From NCBI GenBank assembly GCA_016176605.1, contig JACOWW010000002.1, positions 126,846 through 190,845 on the forward strand: 64,000 nt of DNA, written 5' to 3'. The translations under genes and the position numbers were made by a program. The notes beneath the pieces are model-generated. The model was given only the letters and a program-made list of their open reading frames with translations, made no database searches and was not told the origin of the DNA. Source of the DNA: Candidatus Saccharimonadota bacterium (lineage in GTDB: Bacteria > Patescibacteriota > Saccharimonadia > Saccharimonadales > UBA10212). The first letter of the stretch is position 1. Each line of letters opens with the position of its first letter. Below are positions 56,989 to 64,000 of the stretch, piece by piece.

Positions 56989-57195
56989 TTAGCGGCCGTA
57001 TATGGATTTACGCCGGTCTAAAAGTTCATTCCGCCGCCTCTCGGCCTCTGCCAGCTCCGCCCGTTTCACTTCCACAATCCGATCGGCGTCCCATATATCA
57101 AGATCTAGCCTGATTCTTTCGGCTTTTGAGGGTACGGCCGGGCCTGGTTCAACATCTGCTCCTCCCAAACCAACGTTTTTAATGGCTTCGCTCAT
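56989..57195 (-). CDS. Small coiled-coil protein
   Basis: 68 residues. Second half is one charged helix (VEVKRAELAEAERRRNELL). CGGAGGT lies 6 nt before ATG and TATAAT above it. Not recognised. Confidence 0.5.
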   Translation of the reverse strand: MSEAIKNVGLGGADVEPGPAVPSKAERIRLDLDIWDADRIVEVKRAELAEAERRRNELLDRRKSIYGR

Positions 57196-57260
57196 AAGTA
57201 CCTCCGATTGCCTAAATTATAACCCGCCGGAGGCGGGAGTTACTAGTTTCTAGCAGAAGG

Positions 57261-57467
57261 TTATTGCGACAGTTGGTCTTGGGCCCCGGAGTTGATTTTG
57301 TCTTGGAGGTTTTGGGTTTGCTGGACGGCGTCGCCGGCACTCTCGATGGCATCGGCGGCGTTTTGAATCTTGTTAGCTCCTTGTTGCACCGGGTTACTTT
57401 GGGTGTAAAGATAAACACCAACGGCAATGACACCGGATACCAAGGCGGCAATTATCAGCTTAATCAT
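57261..57467 (-). CDS. Small single-span protein
   Basis: 68 residues: N-terminal span (IKLIIAALVSGVIAVGVYLY), then an Ala/Gln/Asn-rich helix. Looks like a small membrane-tethered coiled coil. Function unknown. Confidence 0.5.
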   Translation of the reverse strand: MIKLIIAALVSGVIAVGVYLYTQSNPVQQGANKIQNAADAIESAGDAVQQTQNLQDKINSGAQDQLSQ

Positions 57468-57486
57468 CGGGCTTTTTTAGTTAAAG

Positions 57487-57735
57487 CTACTCTAACACCT
57501 TAACTTCGATGACTTCCTTGAGCGGTACGTTGGCTTCTTCATGCGCGGCCCGTACTTCATCAGTCGATGGTGCTTCGGTAACGCAGAAAGCCCGGCCTTG
57601 CTTAGCATTATAGTGTGCCCTCAGCGGTTGGCAGTTGTGGTTACCGCAAGCAGTTTTGTAGCCGGACCAGCTGCTTTGAACAGCTTCGTCTGTAGTTGCC
57701 TCGCCCATTTCGTGTACTCCTAAAAATAAGGCCAT
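57487..57735 (-). CDS. DUF4242-like (SCO4226-type) protein
   Basis: 82 residues, ferredoxin-like fold. GRAFCVTEAPSTDEVRAAHEEA is the end signature of the DUF4242 group, in which a member binds nickel. Here His/Cys in CGNHNC could bind metal. AGGAGGG precedes ATG. Confidence 0.65.
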   Translation of the reverse strand: MALFLGVHEMGEATTDEAVQSSWSGYKTACGNHNCQPLRAHYNAKQGRAFCVTEAPSTDEVRAAHEEANVPLKEVIEVKVLE

Positions 57736-57831
57736 AATTACTCTACCCTCCTAATTATTTATGTCTATATTATACCCCAATTTTTGGAGGATTTTTCGAG
57801 AGTGCTTTTCCTAGGGAAAAGGAGGCAAGTA

Positions 57832-58476
57832 TTAATTACTGGCTGGGTTATATAAAGTCGCTCTGTGTAAGTCTACGGTTTGCGGCAAGGCCTGCGCTAT
57901 GTTATATCTTACCTCTGCAGTAGCTTTTTCTACTTGCGAGGCGGTCATTCGGGCCAAGGATATACACGGGCGCTTATGTACTTTCCAGTTAAATACATCG
58001 GGTGTTTCGGCCATTCCTTCCAAGACTTCCAGGATCTGAGTACGCTCAGCGGCCAGCTGGCTTTCAGTCTCCTCTTCAAACATAGCAACCAGCACTTTGT
58101 TTTTGACTTTGCTACTACCGAGGAACTGAATTCGCGAGGGTATGGCCTCAATTTCCTGACGCAAAGTTTCTACAGAATGATAAAGCTCGTTTAAGGCGTC
58201 TTTAACAGATACACGCCCTAATGTTCTTTGTCTTCTTACTTCATCTATCTCGAGCAGGCTGACCCCGGGCGGTTTTTCCATTCCTTGCCCTCGTACACGT
58301 ATAACAATGCCCCCCAACTCTTCTTCGAGTGTTTTAAAAACAGGGTCGAGTTGGCCTGGTTCGAAACTTCTGAATACAGATAGCCCAACCCAGCCTAACT
58401 GATCGACTGTCGGCCGATGGCCAATATATGAAGAATACTCTGAATTTGATCTGTTACTTCTTGACATAGTATTCAA
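57832..58476 (-). CDS. Hypothetical helical protein
   Basis: 214 residues, soluble. Polar head, then FKTLEEELGGIVIRVRGQG and several helices (LNELYHSVETLRQEIEAI). Could start at Met4. Not recognised; no links with neighbours. Confidence 0.45.
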   Translation of the reverse strand: MNTMSRSNRSNSEYSSYIGHRPTVDQLGWVGLSVFRSFEPGQLDPVFKTLEEELGGIVIRVRGQGMEKPPGVSLLEIDEVRRQRTLGRVSVKDALNELYHSVETLRQEIEAIPSRIQFLGSSKVKNKVLVAMFEEETESQLAAERTQILEVLEGMAETPDVFNWKVHKRPCISLARMTASQVEKATAEVRYNIAQALPQTVDLHRATLYNPASN

Positions 58477-58603
58477 TTAATAGTTTATCTTATATAACCC
58501 CATCTACTTTGATTATACGTACTAAAGAGAGCCACAGCCCATCCATGGTGAGCTGGATCATAAGATATTTTGAAAACAAATTTAGCGGGATCTGCAAGTT
58601 TGG

Positions 58604-58981
58604 CTATTCTCTCCGTTCAAGTTCGTGAATACGCCGATGATCTAGTCCATAATAGTGGGCAACTTCGTGCCAGACGGTGTGTTTGATGTTTTTGGTGAGT
58701 TCGCCGATATCTTTACTGATTGACATCAGTGGTTTCTTAAAAAGAGTAATTTTATCGGGCAGAAGTTTTGTATCACTCAGACGCTGGGGCAAGGGCACGC
58801 CCTCGTACAAGCCAAACAAAAGATCACGGCAGCGCAGCCCAAGGGCTTTAGTCTGCTGGCGGGTTGGTTCCTCTTCGAGGATGAAGGCGACGTTTTCCAG
58901 GCGGTCGATGTAGGGCGGCGGGATGCCGTCAATAGCCTCAGCAACGATTTTATTGAACTGCTTGTCACTGATTTTAACCAT
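58604..58981 (-). CDS. Zincin-1 family metallopeptidase (MMP-like domain)
   Basis: 125 residues. HEVAHYYGLDH at 105-115 is the full zinc site HExxHxxGxxH. FNKIVAEAIDGIPP at the start and GVPLPQRLS are family features (PF06262). Small cytoplasmic protease of unknown substrate. Divergent from thrC. Confidence 0.88.
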   Translation of the reverse strand: MVKISDKQFNKIVAEAIDGIPPPYIDRLENVAFILEEEPTRQQTKALGLRCRDLLFGLYEGVPLPQRLSDTKLLPDKITLFKKPLMSISKDIGELTKNIKHTVWHEVAHYYGLDHRRIHELERRE

Positions 58982-59033
58982 AAGATAATGTTACTACTTT
59001 TTGCCGCTGCGGCTGGCAGGTTTAAGGATGGTT

Positions 59034-59039
59034 TATAGT
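59034..59039 (+). promoter_or_regulatory. -10 box of thrC (leaderless)
   Basis: TATAGT ends 7 nt before GTG 59047. The spacing favours GTG over the in-frame TTG at 59041. Confidence 0.5.
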
Positions 59040-59046
59040 ATTGACT

Positions 59047-60387
59047 GTGCAGAGACTACATTTTTGGCATCAATGTATCGCTTGCAAACAACGTCACGCG
59101 GCTGACAACTTCCACTACACCTGCCCCAGCTGTGGCGGCCTGCTGCTAGTCCAACGCGACGAAGATTACGTCAAAAAAGTCGTTGGCACCGGCAAAACCG
59201 CCCAAAAACACTTTGACAATTTACGTTTTGGCCAAGACAGAAAGAAATACCCCAATGACTCGGGCGTGTGGTTATGGCGACATTTTTTACTACCTGGCTT
59301 CCCGCGCTCAGAAATTGTAGCCCTAAAAGAAGGCCAGACTGATCTGTTTGAGGTGCCTGGCTGGCTAAAAACTGAACTAGGTTTTAAAAATCTTTTTATT
59401 AAACTGGAGGGCCAGGCGCCGTCCGAAAGCTTTAAGGACCGCGGCATGCCGGTGGCAATTTCTGATTCCCTGCGGCTCAAACATAACTACCCTCATCTGG
59501 GTATCAAAGGAGTTTGCTGCGCGTCGACTGGCGATACCTCGGCCTCAGCGGCAATTTATTCGGCCTATGTGCGTGATGAAATCAGCTGCTTAGTGCTAGT
59601 GCCGAACGATAAGATCTCTGATCCTCAGCTGTTTCAGGCTATGGCCCACGGTGCGGTTGTCCGGCTTATTGACCACCGCGACGGCTTTGACGGCTGTATG
59701 CGCATCGTCGCTGAATTTACCTTACGGCACCCCGAATTCGTCCTGGTGAACAGTAAAAACGACCTAAGAATTGTCGGCCAGGAATCCATTGCCCTGGAAA
59801 TTTTACAGGACCTGGCTTGGAAAGCCCCGGACTGGGTATCTATACCGATCGGTAATGGCGGTAACCTGACTGCCCTGCTAATCAGCCTGCTTCGGGCCAA
59901 GCAGTTTGGTCTAATTGATAAATTACCCGGCGTAATCGGCGCCCAAACAGCCGCCGCCGACACCCTAGTGCGCTGGAGCGAGAGCGGCTACACCACTTAC
60001 CAGCCTGGTAAATATAAAGAGACGGTGGCCAGCGCAATGAACATTAATGACCCTGTCAGCTTCCCCAGGATCCAAAACCTGATTGGCGAATTTGATATAT
60101 ATTTTTACCGTTCGTCCGAAGCGGAGATTTTGGGCACCTGGGCGCGGTTTACGCGCAGCGGCGCTAACATCTGCCCGCAGGGGGCGGTGGCTCTGCACGC
60201 CGCCATCCAGGCTCGCCGAGCGGGCGTGATTAAACCAAATGATCTGGTGGTGACTATTTCTACGGCTTCGGCTATTAAATTTACCGAAGCCGGGATTGCT
60301 TATCATAAAAACGCCGCTAAGCCGGCCTACGCCAACCCTTATGTCAGAGTTAACGGCACAATCCAAGCCCTAGAAAAATCACTCTGA
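59047..60387 (+). CDS. thrC: Threonine synthase
   Basis: PLP enzyme making Thr from O-phosphohomoserine. N-terminal zinc ribbon with CIAC and CPSC pairs, then LEGQAPSESFKDRGM with the PLP Lys and CASTGDTSASAAIY for the phosphate. The GNGGNLTALL loop also fits. With ilvA it would lead from homoserine phosphate toward Ile, yet other pathway genes are not in the window. GTG 59047 is chosen from the -10 spacing. Ends 9 bases into the convergent neighbour. Confidence 0.92.
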   Translation: MQRLHFWHQCIACKQRHAADNFHYTCPSCGGLLLVQRDEDYVKKVVGTGKTAQKHFDNLRFGQDRKKYPNDSGVWLWRHFLLPGFPRSEIVALKEGQTDLFEVPGWLKTELGFKNLFIKLEGQAPSESFKDRGMPVAISDSLRLKHNYPHLGIKGVCCASTGDTSASAAIYSAYVRDEISCLVLVPNDKISDPQLFQAMAHGAVVRLIDHRDGFDGCMRIVAEFTLRHPEFVLVNSKNDLRIVGQESIALEILQDLAWKAPDWVSIPIGNGGNLTALLISLLRAKQFGLIDKLPGVIGAQTAAADTLVRWSESGYTTYQPGKYKETVASAMNINDPVSFPRIQNLIGEFDIYFYRSSEAEILGTWARFTRSGANICPQGAVALHAAIQARRAGVIKPNDLVVTISTASAIKFTEAGIAYHKNAAKPAYANPYVRVNGTIQALEKSL

Positions 60388-60636
60388 GGAATATACTTGG
60401 TCGCCCTCACGGACAGCCTGTTCAACCTTTAGGCCAAAGTCGTCACCGGCTTTGACTTGGCCGACGTCGGCGTGGTCGACTTGCAGTGAACTGACCTCTT
60501 GGCTGAAGTCTGTTTTGTTGCCCTTGAATTTGATCTGATCGCCCTTTTTTAGGCTAACTCCTTTCCCCAAATTGATGACCGCCACCCCCAAATGGTCGAA
60601 ATAATGGGTTACCTTGCCTAAAATTTTTTGTGCCAT
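60379..60636 (-). CDS. EF-Tu domain 2-like small protein
   Basis: 85 residues from ATG 60636 (GTGGAG 7 nt upstream, TATAAT above). KVTHYFDHLGVAVINL, KGDQIKFKGNKTDFSQEV and VREGDQVYS follow the beta barrel of translation factor domain 2 without a GTPase. Such stand-alone barrels occur in archaea and CPR; role unknown. Confidence 0.75.
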   Translation of the reverse strand: MAQKILGKVTHYFDHLGVAVINLGKGVSLKKGDQIKFKGNKTDFSQEVSSLQVDHADVGQVKAGDDFGLKVEQAVREGDQVYSSE

Positions 60637-60811
60637 AGCTTTACTCCACTTACACTTAAAATTATAACGCCATTTACGCAAAGAATACAGGTCGGTCTAG
60701 GTTTTTAGGGACGAAGGCTGTCGGCGAAAACCTGCCCCCGTACCAAATCTTGATACTCCGCAATCTGATTACAGACCACTCCGTTCAGGATTTGAAGCGG
60801 GGCAAGCACGC
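60637..60811. other. Gap with palindrome at the end of the heliorhodopsin gene
   Basis: CTAAGGCCTTAG (about 60803-60814) overlaps the stop and may act in termination. The AGCGAAAACCTGCC of the gene end is echoed as GGCGAAAACCTGCC at about 60723. No gene seen. Confidence 0.35.
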
Positions 60812-61573
60812 CTAAGGCCTTAGCGTTCCAGCGAAAACCTGCCACGCTAAGACGCTTTTGGCGATCAGGCTGAGCCAGATGTATGCCCGCTCGCCGTAGA
60901 GATAATCAGCCCACTTGCCGATACGCTTGTATTGCAGCAGCATGTTGATGGCGAAACAGTTGAAAAAGACAAAAATCGAGACAAAAATAAAGTAAACGAA
61001 AGTTGGCGCACTACTGCCCTGACTGGCTCCCAGCCATAGGTAAAAGGCTATGACCAGCCACGGTATCAACCCGGCAAAAGAGCCGATAAAATATGACAAC
61101 CAGCTAACTTTCTCCCTATTTTGGTTATAAAGTTCCATAGCTAAACCCATCAGGTTCATGATGGCGGTAAGGCCGAATATCATAGTTAGGCTGGAAGCGT
61201 CATAAACACCGACCAGCATAGCGATAGCCACCATCATCGTGCTGGCGGATAGGCCGTACTCAATCCAGCGGACTTTATTAATACCCAAATTAAGGTTGCG
61301 GTTATAGCTGTGATTATAAACTGTGGCGATGAACAAATGAGCTGCAGCCGAGAGCAAGAAAAAGCCGACAATCAACCAAACATAAGGCATCTGGAACAAT
61401 GTCTTTGTAGCCGGCACTAGTTGCTTAGTGGCTTCATCATATCTAAGGTAGCTGCCAGTTACCGGTAAGTAAAAATCTTTAGATAAAACTAAAACAGCAG
61501 CGGCCTGCACGAAATGCAGGCCGGCTGCTATTAAATTAAATTTTCGCAACGACCTTTTTGTTATTTTAGCCAT
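60812..61573 (-). CDS. Heliorhodopsin
   Basis: 253 residues, seven spans. KFNLIAAGLHFVQAAAVLVLS, KVRWIEYGLSASTMMVAIAML and GSFAGLIPWLVIAFYL match the heliorhodopsin pattern. The retinal-binding Lys239 lies in the last helix (SLIAKSVLAWQVF). Unlike type 1 pumps, the N-terminus is inside. Photosensing or signalling is thought likely for the family; no pumping is expected. Starts 4 nt after the DUF378 stop, so the two are translated together. Retinal supply could come from the lycopene cyclase route at 28 kb. Confidence 0.93.
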   Translation of the reverse strand: MAKITKRSLRKFNLIAAGLHFVQAAAVLVLSKDFYLPVTGSYLRYDEATKQLVPATKTLFQMPYVWLIVGFFLLSAAAHLFIATVYNHSYNRNLNLGINKVRWIEYGLSASTMMVAIAMLVGVYDASSLTMIFGLTAIMNLMGLAMELYNQNREKVSWLSYFIGSFAGLIPWLVIAFYLWLGASQGSSAPTFVYFIFVSIFVFFNCFAINMLLQYKRIGKWADYLYGERAYIWLSLIAKSVLAWQVFAGTLRP

Positions 61574-61577
61574 GTTT

Positions 61578-61790
61578 TTAGGCCGGCTTTTGGTTCATTT
61601 TGGAAAACCAAGAAACAACCATATAAAGCGCGGCTAAGCCGACGATGGCATAAACTACCCTTGCGGCGCCCGAACCGGCGCCGAAAATTTCACCAACCAG
61701 GTTCCATTCAAAGAAGCCAATCAAGCCCCAGTTAAGGCCGCCGACCAGTACTAGTAGCATCGACACATTATCTGCCGCGTTCATTTTCAT
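61578..61790 (-). CDS. DUF378 membrane protein, heliorhodopsin operon
   Basis: 70 residues, two spans: VSMLLVLVGGLNWGLIGFFEWNLVG and VVYAIVGLAALYMVVSWF are the DUF378 signature. ATG 61790 has GGGGGG 7 nt upstream. Its stop is 4 nt before the heliorhodopsin ATG, which ties the two in one operon. Function unknown. Confidence 0.85.
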   Translation of the reverse strand: MKMNAADNVSMLLVLVGGLNWGLIGFFEWNLVGEIFGAGSGAARVVYAIVGLAALYMVVSWFSKMNQKPA

Positions 61791-61954
61791 ATTATTACCC
61801 CCCATTTAGTTGATAAACTAATTTTAAGCATAAGCCCAATACATAAAAATGTCTACACGCATGTCATGTTAAGAACATAAAGACGATGCGGCTTGTCAAC
61901 GAGAAAGCTTAAGCGTTATGTTAGAATTAACCTATAAAAACAGGGGAAATTTTG

Positions 61955-62953
61955 ATGAATAAAATTAGCCGTTGCTTTAAAAACCAACAAGGATTCATAG
62001 GGGTGGCGGAAGCCATTATAATTTTAATAGTACTGGGTGTGATTGGGTTCGGCGCCTGGAAGGTCTACTCCAGCCGCAGCGATAAAAACGCATCTCAGAC
62101 CACTACTCCATCTGTTAGTGCGCCTAGTCAAAACTCCCAAGCTTGGCAGTCCGGCGGCGTGGCTGTGGCCGGCAATTATGCTGACGCCGATGTGGTTGAT
62201 TTGGGTGATGGGCGGTATCGCCTGTATTATTCGCTGGAACCGGAAGTGGACGGATTCAACGGGCAAGTTTATTCCGCCCTTTCTTCCGATGGCAAGAATT
62301 GGACCAAGGATGAGGGCACCAGGATTGAACAAGCAACCTTTCCGTCTGTCCTTAAGTTGCCTGACGGCAAGTTCAGGATGTACTACCAAAATGCCGGCGC
62401 GATTAAAAGTGCTGTTTCTTCGGACGGTCTGGTTTGGAACGCAGAGTCCGGAACAAGAATTGATACCGGAAGTTCCGCAGGCCTTTCCTTGACGAATGTC
62501 GGTGCCCCTACGGTGGCAAAAATTGGTGACAGATACGTTATGGTTTATTTTGGCGCGATAAACGAAAAATACACCGCCGCGGGAATGGTTCCAAATAATG
62601 AAACTCATCCTCTTTTGTGGGCGACCTCCAAAGACGGCCTGGCGTATGAGCAGAAAGGAATAGCCCTTGACAGCAGAAACAGTGTGTTTAAAGGCTGGAT
62701 GGATGGACCGGAACTGGTGGCGTGGGACGGCAATGAGAATCGCCTTTACTTCTGGGGATATAAAGGAATTTATTACTCTGCCTTCGACAATGATAAGTTT
62801 TCTGAACCGAAGCTGACTTTTAGCACAGCTACCGGCAATCAGGACTTTCCCGAAAACCCCCCAGGCGACCCGACGCTGCTGAAAGTCGGTGGCACCTGGT
62901 ACATGTACTATGGCCAACACACCAAAGGTATCTACTACGCAACCCTTAAGTAA
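61955..62953 (+). CDS. Prepilin-like leader plus glycosidase-type beta-propeller
   Basis: 332 residues from ATG 61955 (AGGGGAAA 7 nt upstream). NQQGFIGVAEAIIILIVLGVIGF is a class III leader-like N-terminus with a Gly-Phe processing site and Glu soon after. The outer part repeats a motif of the GH43/GH32 five-blade propeller: VVDLGDGRYRLYYS, LPDGKFRMYYQN, LTNVGAPTVAKIGDRYVMVYFG and VGGTWYMYYG. It likely binds or cleaves sugar at the cell surface. Confidence 0.7.
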   Translation: MNKISRCFKNQQGFIGVAEAIIILIVLGVIGFGAWKVYSSRSDKNASQTTTPSVSAPSQNSQAWQSGGVAVAGNYADADVVDLGDGRYRLYYSLEPEVDGFNGQVYSALSSDGKNWTKDEGTRIEQATFPSVLKLPDGKFRMYYQNAGAIKSAVSSDGLVWNAESGTRIDTGSSAGLSLTNVGAPTVAKIGDRYVMVYFGAINEKYTAAGMVPNNETHPLLWATSKDGLAYEQKGIALDSRNSVFKGWMDGPELVAWDGNENRLYFWGYKGIYYSAFDNDKFSEPKLTFSTATGNQDFPENPPGDPTLLKVGGTWYMYYGQHTKGIYYATLK

Positions 62954-62991
62954 GACAAACTTTCAGCAGCTGCCAAAGGCCTATGGTCTAT

Positions 62992-63642
62992 TTACAACAA
63001 GTCAGCACTGACGGTCATGAAGATGCCGCTGATCTTGCCGCTGGAATCAAACTGAAACGATACAACATAATCATTAGCCGATTGGCCGACTAACGCTGTG
63101 GCCGGGAAATACTGCTTGTAATCGCCGGATTGGTATTTAGCAAGCGTAGCACTAGCTAGGGCAAAGTCCCAGGGGTCCGTGGCGTTATTAAGATATTCGA
63201 GGTCTTTGATGGCCTGCGTTGGCGTCTGTGGGCCGTAAGCTTCCGAAGCCGCCAATATTACATTGACACTAGGAGCCATATAGCCTTCCAGGGCCGCGGT
63301 ATTGCCGGATTTAATGGCGTCTTTGATACTATCCAGCACCGCGGCGCTGGGCGCAGTACTTTCACCAGTAGAACTACTAGCGGCAGCCTTTTTCTTGGCC
63401 TCGGCCAGGTCATTTTCCAGATTGGTATTTTTTTGCTTCAAGCTGGATATTTCATCGGTGCGAAGTTTATCCAGATTGTTAGCTTCGCGGTCGCGCCAGA
63501 TATAGCCGCCGGCGGCGCCAAAGGCCAGCATCACCAGTGCCAAAACGATCATTTTTGCTATTTTCTTAGCGTCCTTATCGCTGCCCTGCGGCTTTGGCGG
63601 CTGAGGCAGCTCCTGCCCCCGATTTTCCGTTTCCATCTCCAC
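62992..63642 (-). CDS. Single-span protein with coiled coil and small outer domain
   Basis: 216 residues: polar head, span (KMIVLALVMLAFGAAGGYIW), coiled coil (ISSLKQKNTNLENDLAEAKKK) and a C-terminal domain of about 100 residues with a DPWDFALASATL helix. Not recognised, typical small envelope protein. Confidence 0.55.
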   Translation of the reverse strand: MEMETENRGQELPQPPKPQGSDKDAKKIAKMIVLALVMLAFGAAGGYIWRDREANNLDKLRTDEISSLKQKNTNLENDLAEAKKKAAASSSTGESTAPSAAVLDSIKDAIKSGNTAALEGYMAPSVNVILAASEAYGPQTPTQAIKDLEYLNNATDPWDFALASATLAKYQSGDYKQYFPATALVGQSANDYVVSFQFDSSGKISGIFMTVSADLL

Positions 63643-63699
63643 ACCCTCCGTTAATACTGTAATTTTACATTAACATAACAAATATCAAAAATGCCCGCT

Positions 63700-64000
63700 T
63701 TAGCGCGCGGCTTTATAAGCCAGCCAAAAGGCCAGCGCACCTAGTGAGTTAGCCAGCAGGTCCCACCAGGTATCCCAAGACCCGACATAGGTAATACCGG
63801 TTTTTTCGATTAAGAGTTCAAATAGCTCGTTGGCGACACCCAGTCCACTGACCAGGAAATAAAGGCTGGTCAGCTCTAGCCAGGCGGGCATTTTCCACCT
63901 GAGGCTTTGCTTAAGGTATAGCCACAAAAAGCCGCTAAAAAGCCCGCCGCCCACAAAATGGGTGGCAAAGGAAGTGTCCTGACCTTCTATATGGAAGGTC
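63700..64000 (-). CDS. Membrane protein, 5' end beyond the window
   Basis: The frame is open to base 64000 and upstream codons read HIEGQDTSFATHFVGGGLF, so the gene starts outside. Three spans follow; GVANELFELLIEK, then WDTWWDLLANSLGALAFWL. The WDxxxDxxAN pattern is found in DUF2238/VanZ-like membrane proteins. Function not assigned. Confidence 0.6.
   Translation of the reverse strand, partial: TFHIEGQDTSFATHFVGGGLFSGFLWLYLKQSLRWKMPAWLELTSLYFLVSGLGVANELFELLIEKTGITYVGSWDTWWDLLANSLGALAFWLAYKAAR

Noticed and set aside
62024-62920. 298-codon minus-strand frame
   Set aside because: Opposite the propeller gene, which has a ribosome site, leader and family motifs; the antisense frame has none.
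1-64000. Reassigned TGA (Gly) code as in some CPR groups
   Set aside because: Genes such as the CrtYc-like gene, the 39-residue gene and smpB end at TGA just where the family or operon spacing predicts, and long genes lack internal TGA.

Overview
The window looks like a chromosome segment of a Patescibacteria/CPR bacterium, most likely Saccharibacteria or a close relative. This rests on gene content: a monoderm envelope set (murG, ftsQ, sortase, G5/excalibur protein, prepilin-like leaders), a lone VirD4-like ATPase, a sigma-region-4/HARE-HTH protein, heliorhodopsin and very small hypothetical proteins. The genetic code is standard, with TGA used as a stop. No rRNA, CRISPR array or transposase gene was seen.

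Layout. 1-2 kb: end of a division and cell wall cluster (murG-ftsQ). 2-14 kb: information processing genes (VirD4-like ATPase, sigma4-HARE protein, topA, dprA, pth, der), with three gene-free stretches that look like structured RNA loci. 14-18 kb: response regulator, PAS histidine kinase and a Y-family polymerase. 18.8-20.3 kb: ilvA behind an isoleucine-rich leader peptide and terminator, a textbook attenuator. 20.3 and 27.7 kb: tRNA-Glu and tRNA-Leu, each nested in a broken tRNA-like sequence carrying the same 40-bp double hairpin. 20.5-27.5 kb: DUF3048 protein, gltX, envelope proteins, and a PEGA protein and sortase that converge from two inverted copies of one 105-bp repeat. 28-31.6 kb: a heterodimer-type lycopene cyclase pair and the smpB-xthA-HAD-hydrate dehydratase operon. 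31.6-44.9 kb: glycosidase, glycosyltransferase, nuclease, CobO-like protein, glutaredoxin, aquaporin, UvrD/RecB-like helicase-nuclease, metalloprotease-like protein and MFS exporter. 45-59 kb: an accessory zone of small unknown genes, toxin-antitoxin-like modules, a DUF2075 helicase, MazG and RadC. 59-64 kb: thrC, a DUF378-heliorhodopsin operon and surface proteins.

Two themes cut across the genes. First, many promoters place a -10 box (TANNNT or CATAAT) exactly about 7 nt before the start codon with no Shine-Dalgarno, so leaderless mRNAs appear common (der, gltX, pth, smpB, ilvA leader, thrC). Second, the region is full of palindromic repeats. Several sit inside genes as in-frame insertions (dinB, der, response regulator, topA, hydrate dehydratase; at the N-terminus of xthA), and pairs of copies keep their stems through compensatory changes. 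This resembles the Rickettsia palindromic elements in style, but the sequences here are different. These insertions, the nested tRNA loci and the ilvA attenuator are the most unusual content of the window.
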